Shown: piece by piece, positions 52,332 through 61,381 of the stretch
Position numbering within the stretch: position 1 is the stretch's first letter
Layout: the number at the start of each line of letters is the position of its first letter
Origin: an uncultured Prevotellaceae bacterium
Lineage (GTDB): Bacteria > Bacteroidota > Bacteroidia > Bacteroidales > Bacteroidaceae
Length of the DNA: 64,000 bases
Assembly (NCBI GenBank): GCA_900316585.1
Contig: ONDM01000005.1
Coordinates: forward strand, 124,001 to 188,000
Reading direction: 5' to 3'
Translations under genes and position numbers: made by a program
Notes under the pieces: model-generated
The model's input: only the letters and a program-made list of their open reading frames with translations
Told to the model about the DNA's origin: nothing
Database searches by the model: none

Positions 52332-53153
52332 ATGAAGAAGTCACTAGACATTGTGTTCTTAATCGCTGGGAGTGAACCTTTGGGATCTGCTGGAATGCAG
52401 GCGGACATTAAGGCGATAACTGCTTGTGGTGGTTATGCAGCATGTGCTCTTACATGTATTGTGGATGAGGATACTAGTCATGTGAAAAGTATAACACCTT
52501 TACCTACAGATTTAATTATTTCTCAGGCAGAGTCATTTCTTGGTGATGTAGGTGCCCGATGTATTAAGACGGGTGTGATGCCTCGTCCTGAAATTATCAA
52601 AGCAGTAGCAAAATTATTGAAGAAGTATCCAAATGTACCTTTGATTGTAGACCCTGTAGTTGTAAATTCCAATGGAGAGGTTTTGGTTAGTACTGAATCT
52701 ATTGATGCTTACAAAAACGATTTGTTTCCTTTGGCAACTCTTATTACGCCCAATCGCCGTGAAGCTGAGGTGTTGTTAGGGCATTCCTTGGTAAATGTTT
52801 CACAGGAAATCCGTGAATTTGGGAAGTGGGGGTGTTCTGCTGTTATAAAATCTATCCGAATAGGAAATCAGCAGAGTGACTATCTTTATAATCATAAGAC
52901 TGGCGAGGTCAAGGTTTTTACCAAGCCTTGGATTGACACACATAATGTGAACGGTACGGGAGACTCGTTCAGTTCTGCTATAGCGACCTATCTGGCAAAA
53001 GGCTATTCCCTCAATGATGCTTTGGCAAAAGGAGAGGAATTTATTAGTAGGGCTATTAGTTTAGGAGCTGAATATGTTTTCGGTAAGGGCTTTGGTCCGG
53101 TTCATCCTTGTTTTATGGAAGACAAGAGTATACATGAACGTATTTATAATTAA
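52332..53153 (+). CDS. thiD: Hydroxymethylpyrimidine/phosphomethylpyrimidine kinase
   Basis: A 273-residue ribokinase-fold enzyme that phosphorylates HMP and HMP-P in thiamine synthesis or salvage. It starts FLIAGSEPLGSAGMQADIKA, carries DPVVVNSNGEVL, TPNRREAEVL and the C-terminal catalytic GTGDSFSSAIA. No other thiamine gene is adjacent. Pyridoxal kinase activity (PdxK-like ThiD) is an alternative. The -7 box is TAAATTTG at 52300-52307, which excludes the ATG at 52305. Confidence 0.88.
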   Translation: MKKSLDIVFLIAGSEPLGSAGMQADIKAITACGGYAACALTCIVDEDTSHVKSITPLPTDLIISQAESFLGDVGARCIKTGVMPRPEIIKAVAKLLKKYPNVPLIVDPVVVNSNGEVLVSTESIDAYKNDLFPLATLITPNRREAEVLLGHSLVNVSQEIREFGKWGCSAVIKSIRIGNQQSDYLYNHKTGEVKVFTKPWIDTHNVNGTGDSFSSAIATYLAKGYSLNDALAKGEEFISRAISLGAEYVFGKGFGPVHPCFMEDKSIHERIYN

Positions 53154-53154
53154 C

Positions 53155-53182
53155 AAGAGAGGCGGTATTACCGCCTCTCTTT
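53155..53182. terminator. Terminator between thiD and DUF1846 genes (bidirectional)
   Basis: Stem AAGAGAGGCGGTA/CCGCCTCTCTT closely spaced, T-rich on both strands, between convergent genes. Confidence 0.85.
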
Positions 53183-54644
53183 ATTTTCGAACTGGATCGG
53201 ATGTTAGGTTTACTCCTAATTTTTTGAATATCTTTCGATCTATTTCACTGAGCATTACTGTTGTATGAACTTGGCAGCCACGGAATTTTGGTAACTGTTC
53301 TAGGGCATGTTTGCAATTCTCATCTATTCGACTCAAGACAGAGAGCGTAACTAGAACTTCGTCTGTGTGTAGGCGTGGGTTATGACCACCTAGATAATCA
53401 ACCTTTGTCTTTTGAATAGGTTCAATGAGGGTCTGTGGAATGAGTTTAACATGGTGATCTACACCTGCAAGATGCTTAGTTGCATTGAGAATAAGTGCTG
53501 CACTTGGTCCCAGCAAAGCACTACTTTTAGAAGTGATAATGGTTCCGTCTTCCAACTCAATAGCTGCACATGGTATACCACCTTCATCCTCTCTTCTTTT
53601 ATGTGCAGCTACCGTAACTTTGCGATAGTTTGTATCTATCTTGCCTTGCTGGAAGAGAACTTTGATTTTGTTTATTTCGGCCTCATTCCCTGCACCATTG
53701 GCCATCTTGTTTAGCGCATCATAGTAACGTCGGATAATCTCTTGTTTGGATGCCTCGCAACATACCTCATCATCACTAATGCAAAATCCTACCATATTTA
53801 CCCCCATATCAGTGGGTGATTTGTATATGCTTTTGCCATAAATACCTTCGAATAGAGCATTAAGCACCGGGAATATTTCTACATCTCTATTATAATTGAT
53901 AGCTACTTTTTGATAAGCCTCCAGATGGAACGGGTCAATCATATTCACATCGTTAAGGTCTGCAGTGGCTGCTTCATAAGCGATGTTTACAGGATGTTTT
54001 AAAGGAAGGTTCCAAACAGGGAACGTTTCAAACTTGGCATAACCGGCTACTATGCCTCGTTTGTTTTCATTGTAAAGTTGACTTAGACAAACTGCAAACT
54101 TACCACTGCCAGGTCCAGGAGCTGTTACTATTACTAGAGGTCTAGTGGTTTCCACATAATCATTCTTGCCGAAGCCTTCATCGCTGGCAATGAGCGATAC
54201 ATTGTGTGGATATCCGTCAATGAGGTAATGAAAATAAGATTTTATACCCATGCGTTCCAAACGCTTACGGAAAATATCAGCAGCAATCTGGCCATTATAA
54301 TGAGTAATCACTACAGAACTTACCATAAAACCACGGTTAGTGAACTCACTACGTAAACGTAGCACATCTTCGTCATAAGTAATACCTAAATCTGCACGAA
54401 CTTTATTTTTGACAATGTCTTCAGCACTAATGACAATGATTATTTCCAAACTGTCACTTAATTGGGAAAGCATACGAAGTTTGCTATCGGGTTGGAAACC
54501 TGGCAATACACGAGCGGCATGGTTGTCATCAAACAACTTGCCCCCTAATTCCATATAAAGTTTATTGCCAAATTGAGCGATACGCTCTTTGATATGTTCA
54601 GACTGAATCTTTACATACTTGTCGTTGTCGAAGCCGATTTTCAT
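53181..54644 (-). CDS. DUF1846 family protein
   Basis: A 487-residue protein of the DUF1846 family, starting KIGFDNDKYVKIQSEHI with ELGGKLFDDNHAARVLPGF. Later come TAPGPGSGKFAVCLSQ (a P-loop-like turn) and GGHNPRLHTDEVL. Cytoplasmic; described structurally in other bacteria but with no agreed reaction. It is monocistronic. The -7 box is TACTTTTG at 54672-54679 with a TTTG at 18 bases. A palindrome CCGTAA-N9-TTACGG (54647-54667) lies in the leader and may be an operator. Confidence 0.9.
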   Translation of the reverse strand: MKIGFDNDKYVKIQSEHIKERIAQFGNKLYMELGGKLFDDNHAARVLPGFQPDSKLRMLSQLSDSLEIIIVISAEDIVKNKVRADLGITYDEDVLRLRSEFTNRGFMVSSVVITHYNGQIAADIFRKRLERMGIKSYFHYLIDGYPHNVSLIASDEGFGKNDYVETTRPLVIVTAPGPGSGKFAVCLSQLYNENKRGIVAGYAKFETFPVWNLPLKHPVNIAYEAATADLNDVNMIDPFHLEAYQKVAINYNRDVEIFPVLNALFEGIYGKSIYKSPTDMGVNMVGFCISDDEVCCEASKQEIIRRYYDALNKMANGAGNEAEINKIKVLFQQGKIDTNYRKVTVAAHKRREDEGGIPCAAIELEDGTIITSKSSALLGPSAALILNATKHLAGVDHHVKLIPQTLIEPIQKTKVDYLGGHNPRLHTDEVLVTLSVLSRIDENCKHALEQLPKFRGCQVHTTVMLSEIDRKIFKKLGVNLTSDPVRK

Positions 54645-54697
54645 TTCCGTAAGTTTATAGTTTACGGATTACAAAAGTACTACTTTTTGGCTAAATA

Positions 54698-54735
54698 CAA
54701 AAGTTCCCGTTAAAAAAAATAACGGGAACTTTTGT
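54698..54735 (-). terminator. Terminator of the cupin gene
   Basis: Stem of 16 bp (54698-54713 with 54720-54735) containing AAGTTCCCGTTA/TAACGGGAACTT, followed by TATTTAG on the minus strand. Confidence 0.82.
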
Positions 54736-54749
54736 GTGATTGGAATATC

Positions 54750-55079
54750 TTATTGGTTAGGAACACATGCCACAAACTCCAAATTTTCAGTACTTGTGTT
54801 AATCAGACTGTGGTTATGGCCTTTGGGACAATAAGCACATTGACCAGCTTTGATGGGATGAGAAATTTCATCATCTAACAGGATTCCTTCTCCTTTAAGC
54901 ACAAATAGGATTTCGCTATTTACATCGTGGGTGTGTAGACCTATACTTGCTCCAGGAACAAGATAAGCAGACATGATGCGATTAGTACCATCAAAAAACA
55001 TTTTTGCAGTCAGCTGTTTCTCACCACCTTTGAAGTTAGGATAATCCTCAAAAACCATGTTGTTGAAATCTATAATCAT
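54750..55079 (-). CDS. Cupin domain protein
   Basis: A 109-residue single cupin. Motif 1 reads GLHTHDVNSEILFVLKGEG, with His, His and Glu metal ligands. Motif 2 reads PKGHNHSLIN with the last histidine. It probably binds a metal; the substrate is unknown. It is 19 bases downstream of the BASS transporter gene, last of the run that begins with the flavin reductase gene. Confidence 0.88.
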   Translation of the reverse strand: MIIDFNNMVFEDYPNFKGGEKQLTAKMFFDGTNRIMSAYLVPGASIGLHTHDVNSEILFVLKGEGILLDDEISHPIKAGQCAYCPKGHNHSLINTSTENLEFVACVPNQ

Positions 55080-55098
55080 AATGGAATTATTTTGTTAG

Positions 55099-56022
55099 TT
55101 AATACTTTCTTAAAATACGTGCCAACAGAGCTCCTGAAATGTTATGCCAAACACTGAAAATTGCTCCAGGTACAGCAGCCATGGACATTGTACTGAAATG
55201 ATGGTTGGCCAAACTACAGGCAAGTCCAGAGTTCTGCATGCCAACTTCAACACAGATAGCAATGCGCTTAGGATAGGCAAGTCTTAGTATTTTTCCTAAC
55301 AGAAAACCTGTTGCATAACCTAATATATTATGGCAGGCGACCACTAAAATAATGAGCATGCCAGAAGTTCGTAATGACGAGGAATTCGAAGAAACTACAG
55401 CAGCAACAATTAGTGTAATTGCTATAGTGGAGAAAGCAGGGAGGTAATCTGCAATTTTAATTGATAAATCCCTAAAATAATACTTAACAATGAATCCTAA
55501 AAAAATAGGTAAAATTACGACAGATATGATGCTAATGAACATAGACCAAATGCTGACATTCACATAAGTACCTGCTAACATCCAAGTTAAGAGTGGCGTC
55601 AAGAGTGGTGCTAAGAGAGTAGATATGCTAGTAAAACCTACAGATAAGGGTAAATCTCCACCTGCTAGATATGTAATGACATTGGAGGATGTCCCGCCTG
55701 GGCAACATCCTACTAGTATTACACCTATTGCTAATTCTGGAGGAAGATTAAAGAGTTTAGCAAGACACCAAGCTAGGCTAGGCATGATAGTAAACTGTGC
55801 AATACATCCTATGATAATATCCCGTGGACGACTGAAAACGATTTTGAAATCATTGATGTTTATAGTAAGACCCATTCCAAACATGACCATACCAAGCAGA
55901 TAACTTATCCAAGAAGTATCGATGACACCAAATACTGCTGGCCAAAGTAATGCCCCTGCAGCTGTGAGGAGTACAATTAAAGCCATCCATTTACTGATTA
56001 TGTTACAAATGTGTTTCATCAT
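55099..56022 (-). CDS. Bile acid:sodium symporter (BASS) family transporter
   Basis: A 307-residue protein with about ten membrane helices. It has MGLTININDFKIVFSRPRDI, the GCCPGGTSSNVITYLAGGDLPLS crossover motif that builds the sodium sites, and VGMQNSGLACSLA in the second repeat. Bacterial members carry bile acids, keto acids or pantoate-like anions; the substrate here is unknown. It overlaps the preceding hydrolase gene by four bases. Confidence 0.92.
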   Translation of the reverse strand: MMKHICNIISKWMALIVLLTAAGALLWPAVFGVIDTSWISYLLGMVMFGMGLTININDFKIVFSRPRDIIIGCIAQFTIMPSLAWCLAKLFNLPPELAIGVILVGCCPGGTSSNVITYLAGGDLPLSVGFTSISTLLAPLLTPLLTWMLAGTYVNVSIWSMFISIISVVILPIFLGFIVKYYFRDLSIKIADYLPAFSTIAITLIVAAVVSSNSSSLRTSGMLIILVVACHNILGYATGFLLGKILRLAYPKRIAICVEVGMQNSGLACSLANHHFSTMSMAAVPGAIFSVWHNISGALLARILRKY

Positions 56023-56837
56023 TCAAGATCATTTTCAACTTCCACAAATCTGTTGATTCTTTTGTCATTGTATGTTATCTTCTCAAAAAACATAAGTTCA
56101 GGTCGTATCCAGTATTCTTGATTCCCATAGAGTGCTTGATACACAACCATCCTTTCATTGGTCTCAGCATGATGTGCAGTATGTAAATATTTATATAGTC
56201 CTCCTTTGAAATGCTTGAAGTAACGGATTCCATTCTCTGGTTTTTTATAAGTCAGTAGCATTTTTTCTATAAGTGGAATATACCAAGTTTTTACCTCTTC
56301 TTCTGTTGGAGTATGATTCCCTGGGAATGAAAACAACTGGTTGTAATGTGCTTGGAACAGATTCTTGAAATTAGCTAAAGTGTCTTTTTCTCCAAATAAT
56401 CCCCACACTTTATCACGATAATATGGATTGGTATAATTGAATTGTATGGTTTCCAATCCTTCAAACTCTTTGATAAGTTGTTCGTCAATAATAAAGTTTT
56501 GCTTACCATCTCTTCGCATGGATTTGTATCTGTTTTCACCCACGCGATCTTTAAGGAATAGGCTCATTTGAAAATGAGGGTTTCCTAATAAGGCTGGAAT
56601 TCCTACTATAGGAGATAGTAATTGTGTATAAAAAGAACCGCAACTGTTTCCGACTAGCAAGTCAGGCTTCTCCTTGTCACAAATTTGACGAATTAATCCG
56701 ATAGCTTGCTTCGGATGCAAAGGCAAATCTGGAGTAAGGATACGAATATTAGCATTTTCAAATGCTTTTACCAATGCCATGGCTGGCACACAACTGCCAG
56801 AAGCATAAAAGCCATGTAAAAACAGGACAGTCTTCAT
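56019..56837 (-). CDS. YqiA-like alpha/beta hydrolase fused to DUF1653
   Basis: A 272-residue fusion. Residues 1-190 are a YqiA/YcfP-like esterase: LFLHGFYASG at the start, nucleophile motif GNSCGS (Ser65), a GEKDTL aspartate and a GNHTP histidine. Residues about 205-270 are a complete DUF1653 domain (YFKHFKGGLYKYLHTAHHAE, then MVVYQALYG, WIRPELMFFE). DUF1653 normally stands alone as a 60-80 residue protein. I have not seen this fusion described. The gene lies 24 bases after the nitrilase-like gene. Confidence 0.85.
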   Translation of the reverse strand: MKTVLFLHGFYASGSCVPAMALVKAFENANIRILTPDLPLHPKQAIGLIRQICDKEKPDLLVGNSCGSFYTQLLSPIVGIPALLGNPHFQMSLFLKDRVGENRYKSMRRDGKQNFIIDEQLIKEFEGLETIQFNYTNPYYRDKVWGLFGEKDTLANFKNLFQAHYNQLFSFPGNHTPTEEEVKTWYIPLIEKMLLTYKKPENGIRYFKHFKGGLYKYLHTAHHAETNERMVVYQALYGNQEYWIRPELMFFEKITYNDKRINRFVEVENDLE

Positions 56838-56861
56838 ATATGCAAATATACTGCTTTTTCT

Positions 56862-57614
56862 CTAATCTCTATCTTTTAGAACCGGGAATTTCTTACGGAA
56901 TCCATCTAGTTTATCCATATCTAGTTCTACTGTGATACTCATTTCTTTATTCATGTCACAACAGGCAATATCTTTTCCATAAGCATCTATAAACATGGTT
57001 CCTCCACTATAATTACAGGCTGGGTCAGAACCTATACGGTTTACCCCTATAACATAGCATTGGTTTTCTATAGCACGAGCATGCAAAAGGGTAATCCATG
57101 CATTTAATCTAGAGGTAGGCCAGGATGCTACATAGATGATACAGTCATAATCTTCATGATTACGAGCAAACACGGGGAAACGTAGATCATAACATATTTG
57201 TAGCAGAAAACGAACTCCCTTCCATTTAATTACCACACGGTCATTTCCTGCTGTGTAATAATTATTTTCTCCACCATAAGAAAACAAATGATGTTTATCA
57301 TAGAAATATTCTTCTGCTTGATGCGGTTTTACAAAATAGAGACGGTTGCAATAGATGCCATCTTTAGTTTGGGTGGCAATGGAACCTGTTACGGCTGCAT
57401 CAAGTTTGTCCGCCATTTTGTGCATCCATTGTAATGATTCGCTTGGCTCTTTTTCAGCCATGTTTTTGGGCTCAGTTAAGAACCCAGTACTCCACATTTC
57501 TGGTAATACATACAAGTCACTTAAAGGAGCCTCTAAAATAGCTTTTTCAGCCCTTTTACGGTTAATATCTGGATTACTCCAAATTATGTCTCTTTGAAGA
57601 AGGGTTATTGTCAT
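56862..57614 (-). CDS. Omega-amidase-like carbon-nitrogen hydrolase
   Basis: A 250-residue nitrilase superfamily protein with the catalytic triad visible: Glu in YVLPEMWSTG, Lys in YDKHHLFSYG and Cys in LQICYDLRFPVF. The order and spacing resemble YafV/Nit2 omega-amidases, which deaminate 2-oxoglutaramate and related keto amides during methionine salvage or metabolite repair. It is cytoplasmic. It is co-directional with hemolysin III 16 bases upstream. Confidence 0.9.
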   Translation of the reverse strand: MTITLLQRDIIWSNPDINRKRAEKAILEAPLSDLYVLPEMWSTGFLTEPKNMAEKEPSESLQWMHKMADKLDAAVTGSIATQTKDGIYCNRLYFVKPHQAEEYFYDKHHLFSYGGENNYYTAGNDRVVIKWKGVRFLLQICYDLRFPVFARNHEDYDCIIYVASWPTSRLNAWITLLHARAIENQCYVIGVNRIGSDPACNYSGGTMFIDAYGKDIACCDMNKEMSITVELDMDKLDGFRKKFPVLKDRD

Positions 57615-57630
57615 TTTCTTTCTTCTATTT

Positions 57631-58269
57631 TTACAAATTTAATACAATGCAAAGTACCACACTCCAATGAGCAATGGCACCAAGAAGAACGAATATGTGC
57701 CATATGGCATGATAGTATTTATGGGAGTCATGAGCGAAAAAGAAAACTCCACAAGTATAAAATAGTCCTTCTGCAAATAGAAGCACCATTGCTAATGTGG
57801 AAAGTCGGTCCATAACTGGTTTTAGTATCAGCAAAACACTCCATCCCATAATTAGGTAAATAGTAAGTGATAGTCGAGGATATTTTCCAAAAGCAAATAT
57901 TTTGTAGAAAACTCCACCTATAACAGTAGCCCATTGGAGACCGAAGACTAGCCAACCAATCCATCCTCCTATTACGCCAATGCAGATAGGTGTATAGGAG
58001 CAGGCTATCATAACATAGATGCTGATATGGTCACACTTTCGCAATATGCGTTTGGCTAAACTTGGATGTACCCAGTGGTACAAAGTACTAGATAGGAACA
58101 TGATGAACATTCCCACAATAAAGAAAATAACCCCCATGGCCATCTGCCAGCTGATTTTGACAGCTGGCCAGATAATCCAAATGGAGGATAGAGCAAAAAT
58201 GGCACCAATAAAATGGGTCCATGTATTGCCAAGTTCACCCTTCTGAGGAAAAAAATCTTTGACTTCCAT
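57631..58269 (-). CDS. Hemolysin III family (PAQR-like) membrane protein
   Basis: A 212-residue, seven-helix protein. The family metal-binding residues are in FLSSTLYHW (Ser, His) and in HDSHKYYHAIWHIFVLLGA (two histidines near the C-terminus). Bacterial members (TrhA-like) affect membrane fluidity; lytic activity is historical and not implied. It starts 15 bases after the flavin reductase gene. Confidence 0.93.
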   Translation of the reverse strand: MEVKDFFPQKGELGNTWTHFIGAIFALSSIWIIWPAVKISWQMAMGVIFFIVGMFIMFLSSTLYHWVHPSLAKRILRKCDHISIYVMIACSYTPICIGVIGGWIGWLVFGLQWATVIGGVFYKIFAFGKYPRLSLTIYLIMGWSVLLILKPVMDRLSTLAMVLLFAEGLFYTCGVFFFAHDSHKYYHAIWHIFVLLGAIAHWSVVLCIVLNL

Positions 58270-58284
58270 CAGAATGGGAAAATT

Positions 58285-58848
58285 TTATTTAAGAGCCTTA
58301 CCTGCAGAAAATGCCTTACCTGCGATTTCACCTAGTTGGATATAATTAAGGTGCACAGGATCATATGTGATAAGTTGCATTTTCGATACGTCAGGCTTAC
58401 CATCTTCTGCCAAATACTTCTCGTCACATAGAACACCTACAATTTTGCCAATCAGCATAAACCCCGTAGCTGTACGGTTAATTGTCTCATAAACTTTACA
58501 TTCTAATGTCAATGGGAAGTCTGTGAAGACTGGAGCATTTACATTAGGAGCTGATTTTACACTCCATCCGGTTTTTGTTACTTTATTAGGATCCTTTTTT
58601 GCGCTGACCAGCCCTACAAAATCAGAAGCTACTAACGTGTCTTTTGTGGCGAAGGTTACAGTGAATTCTCCAGTTACATCCAAATTTTCGGTTGTAGCAT
58701 GATTACTTAATGAAATCATGATTTCATCCATATCCCAAGTACCTGCCCATGCTGCATTCATGGCATTTGGCTTACCATCTTGGTTATAAGTCCCGATGAT
58801 TACCACTGGTTGTGGTAATAACCAAGGTTGTGGCTTAAAACTTTTCAT
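58285..58848 (-). CDS. Flavin reductase family protein
   Basis: A 187-residue FMN-binding split-barrel protein. IIGTYNQDGKPNAMNAAWAG near the start and ISLSNHATTENLDVTGEFTV form the flavin pocket. It probably reduces free or bound FMN, or acts as a small flavoprotein oxidoreductase. It is the first gene of a six-gene minus-strand run ending with the cupin. The -7 box is TATATTTG at 58881-58888. The gap to the next gene upstream is 160 bases with nothing else seen. Confidence 0.9.
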   Translation of the reverse strand: MKSFKPQPWLLPQPVVIIGTYNQDGKPNAMNAAWAGTWDMDEIMISLSNHATTENLDVTGEFTVTFATKDTLVASDFVGLVSAKKDPNKVTKTGWSVKSAPNVNAPVFTDFPLTLECKVYETINRTATGFMLIGKIVGVLCDEKYLAEDGKPDVSKMQLITYDPVHLNYIQLGEIAGKAFSAGKALK

Positions 58849-59009
58849 AATTCAAAAATTAAAATAGTATCTTCAATCCGCAAATATAATGAAAAATTGG
58901 AGATTATTAGTTATGAATCTTAGAAAAAGAAGTTAGGTACCCCTTATAAAAAAAAGTGCAATTGTTATAAAAGAAATACTTAGGTGAGTATTGAAATCTA
59001 GTAAATAAA

Positions 59010-59465
59010 TCAAACTTTGTACACTATTCTGAAAATGCCATCATTATAGCTGGTGCTTGTAATTCGGAAGTCTTTTAATTGGTTTGTATTTTCAACATGA
59101 GTTCCAATACACGCACAAACATCATAATCCCCTATACGTACCAAACGTAATGTTTCAGAGACGTCATCTGGAAGTTTTTCCAAGGATACGTCAGATGGTA
59201 GATTGTCACGAGTTACATATTCGTAAGTCACTGGAAGCCCCTTTGCTATGATTTCTTTAATTGTAGTTTCTATCTGAGTAATCTGCTCTGGTGTAGGGCA
59301 TGATGGCAATGGCCAGTTGATTTTGCTTTTCTTTCGTTCAATATGGGCATTCTTAGATCGTCCACAGCCAAACATGCGATCCATGGTTTGGTTTAATAGA
59401 TGTTCTACTGTATGTGCTGGTGGATATTCAGCCTTATTATGATCATTAAGTGTGGGTTCTTGCAT
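59010..59465 (-). CDS. AlaX-like aminoacyl-tRNA editing protein
   Basis: A 151-residue stand-alone editing domain. The zinc ligands of the threonyl/alanyl-tRNA synthetase second additional domain are present: HTVEHLL (HxxxH) near residue 18 and CIGTHV (CxxxH) near 119. It would clear mischarged tRNA-Ala (serine or glycine) in trans. It is short because the N-terminal glycine-rich region of AlaX-M is missing, so AlaX-S type is likely. It lies 5 bases after the previous gene. Confidence 0.85.
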   Translation of the reverse strand: MQEPTLNDHNKAEYPPAHTVEHLLNQTMDRMFGCGRSKNAHIERKKSKINWPLPSCPTPEQITQIETTIKEIIAKGLPVTYEYVTRDNLPSDVSLEKLPDDVSETLRLVRIGDYDVCACIGTHVENTNQLKDFRITSTSYNDGIFRIVYKV

Positions 59466-59470
59466 TATGA

Positions 59471-60031
59471 TTAAAGCTTTTCAAATTTGTATCCTAATGT
59501 TTTTAGTTCAATAGCTGCTCCTAGTTGGTAGAGAACTTTAATACTACGTACATAGACGTGGAAAGCCATAGCACTTTGAGGCTCTATTTGTTCATGCCGA
59601 ATTTGTGCTAATGCTTGTTGTGCACAACTTTGGACGATTCTTTCCATCTGTTCGAAATCTTGGCCTTTCAGCTGAAGGATATTTCCACGAATCACTTCAT
59701 CCATGTAATCAAAACCTCGAATATCCCGAATATGTTCATAAAGATTTTCTTTTGAACCATAGGTTGCCCAGTCTTTATCCCAATAACGTGCTACTGCCAT
59801 ACCTAGGTACATTGCCCATCCAAGAGCAACGGTTGGATAATTGGTTATTTCAGGAATAGCGTCAGAGATATAGGTTGGAACTATCGTTTCCCACTTTTTA
59901 TTGATGTCTGGAGATTCTAACAAATGTCCATCAAGTAACTGCATTGAAGTTAACAATCTCAATAAATGTTGCATCAGTCCCTTTTCATAATTATCTAGAT
60001 AGATATCTTTTATTGTCTTGTTATCATCCAT
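59471..60031 (-). CDS. Conserved Bacteroidales-type protein of unknown function
   Basis: A 186-residue, mostly helical soluble protein. I do not recognise a family. Features are WETIVPTYISDAIPEI, an aromatic-rich stretch MYLGMAVARYWDKDW, and a helical C-terminus IKVLYQLGAAIELKTLGYKF. The ATG at 60031 gives a standard start; one at 60079 would overlap the SDR gene by more. It is flanked by the SDR and AlaX-like genes with almost no gap. Confidence 0.75.
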   Translation of the reverse strand: MDDNKTIKDIYLDNYEKGLMQHLLRLLTSMQLLDGHLLESPDINKKWETIVPTYISDAIPEITNYPTVALGWAMYLGMAVARYWDKDWATYGSKENLYEHIRDIRGFDYMDEVIRGNILQLKGQDFEQMERIVQSCAQQALAQIRHEQIEPQSAMAFHVYVRSIKVLYQLGAAIELKTLGYKFEKL

Positions 60032-60036
60032 GATGA

Positions 60037-60789
60037 TTATAGTTTTTTGGAAACGATGTTCATGCGTACCCAAATCCAACGGGGAACAAGGTTCCAGAAG
60101 AAGACTAATATACGGTATTTCCAGTCCACTGTAATAATGGTCTTTTTCTTTTCAATGCCTTTAATAATTTCTTCGGCTACTTTGTCTACATTTAGTTGTA
60201 ACGGATATGTTCCGCCATCACCCAGTAATGGAGTACGGACAAAACCTGGACGAATATCTGTGATTGTCAGGTTTTTCATACCTTTCATATTTGCTAATTG
60301 AGTTAAGCAATCTAAATAGTGGCTTACAAATCTCTTGGTAGATGAATATGCAGGAGCTGCACCTAAACCCTTTGTCCTGGCAATACTGCTTATAACAGCT
60401 ATTTGGCCTTTACGCTCTGGATGTTCTTCAAAATACTTGAAAGCTGTAATAACCATACGAGTAAAGCCTAGTGCATTTGTCTCTACGGTTCTCAGTTCTT
60501 TGTCTTCATCTAAAGATGGATTTTGGTAACCAATTCCTGAACTATGGAAATACAAATCAATGCCTCCCATTTTACCAATGAGATTCTTCAGTTCTGTAGC
60601 GGCATTGTCCTTGGTGATGTCTATACACTGTGTGGCTACCACATTCAAGTCGCCTCGCTGAATCTCTTGCAGGACTTGTTGTCTTCGTCCTGCAATTCCA
60701 ATTTTCCAGCCTTTTGCTGACAATGTGCGGGCTACGGCTTTTCCTATACCAGATGTGGCACCAATGATGATGGCTCTTTTTTCTTCCAT
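60037..60789 (-). CDS. Short-chain dehydrogenase/reductase
   Basis: A 250-residue Rossmann enzyme with GATSGIGKA (cofactor site), the SSGIGY strand and the active-site pair Tyr/Lys in YSSTK. A basic residue pattern GRRQQ after strand 2 suggests NADP(H). The C-terminal 30 residues (RILVFFWNLVPRWIWVRM) are hydrophobic and may dock to the membrane. The substrate is unknown. It follows the HD-domain gene by one base. Confidence 0.9.
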   Translation of the reverse strand: MEEKRAIIIGATSGIGKAVARTLSAKGWKIGIAGRRQQVLQEIQRGDLNVVATQCIDITKDNAATELKNLIGKMGGIDLYFHSSGIGYQNPSLDEDKELRTVETNALGFTRMVITAFKYFEEHPERKGQIAVISSIARTKGLGAAPAYSSTKRFVSHYLDCLTQLANMKGMKNLTITDIRPGFVRTPLLGDGGTYPLQLNVDKVAEEIIKGIEKKKTIITVDWKYRILVFFWNLVPRWIWVRMNIVSKKL

Positions 60790-60790
60790 A

Positions 60791-61375
60791 TCAATCTAAT
60801 GGGGACTGTTCGTTAACAGTTGTCTCACAACTGCGCATTGCTTCTATCGTTTTTTGTAGTAAATCGTCTAATTCCCAACCTAGCATTTTAGCTCCATTCT
60901 CTATCACTTCACGGGAACAGCCAGCGGCAAAGCCTTTGGATTTGTATTTTTTCTTAAGCGACTTCAGTTCCATGTCTTGAACGCTCTTGGAAGGGCGCAT
61001 CAGTGCAGTTGCCCAAATGAGTCCAGTCAATTCATCAGAGGCATAGAGGACCTTTTCCATTTGGTGTTCAGGCTTGATAGTTACATGAAGTCCGTATCCA
61101 TGGCTACAGATGGCATGAATCATTTCTTCGCCTACTCCAGCTTCGCGCAAAAGCTCAGGAGCCTTAATGCAGTGTTGGTCAGGATACTTTTCAAAATCAA
61201 TATCGTGCAGAAGACCTACTAGTCCCCAGAAATCTACATCTTCCCCGTAACCTAACTGATCTGCATACCATCGCATAACACCTTCTACCGTATAAGCATG
61301 ACGCAAATGGAATGGGTCCTGATTATATTTTTTCAGCAGTTCTACTGCCTTTTCTCTAGAAATATGGTCTTCCAT
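60791..61375 (-). CDS. HD domain (HDIG-type) phosphohydrolase
   Basis: A 194-residue HD-fold protein. The metal histidine and HD pair are in HLRHAYTVEG and GLLHDIDFEKYPDQH, with a later CSHGYG histidine and a final aspartate near YASDELTGL. It is likely a phosphohydrolase of nucleotides or sugar phosphates; the substrate is unknown. It sits 6 bases after the FNT gene. Confidence 0.88.
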   Translation of the reverse strand: MEDHISREKAVELLKKYNQDPFHLRHAYTVEGVMRWYADQLGYGEDVDFWGLVGLLHDIDFEKYPDQHCIKAPELLREAGVGEEMIHAICSHGYGLHVTIKPEHQMEKVLYASDELTGLIWATALMRPSKSVQDMELKSLKKKYKSKGFAAGCSREVIENGAKMLGWELDDLLQKTIEAMRSCETTVNEQSPLD

Positions 61376-61381
61376 AGTTGT

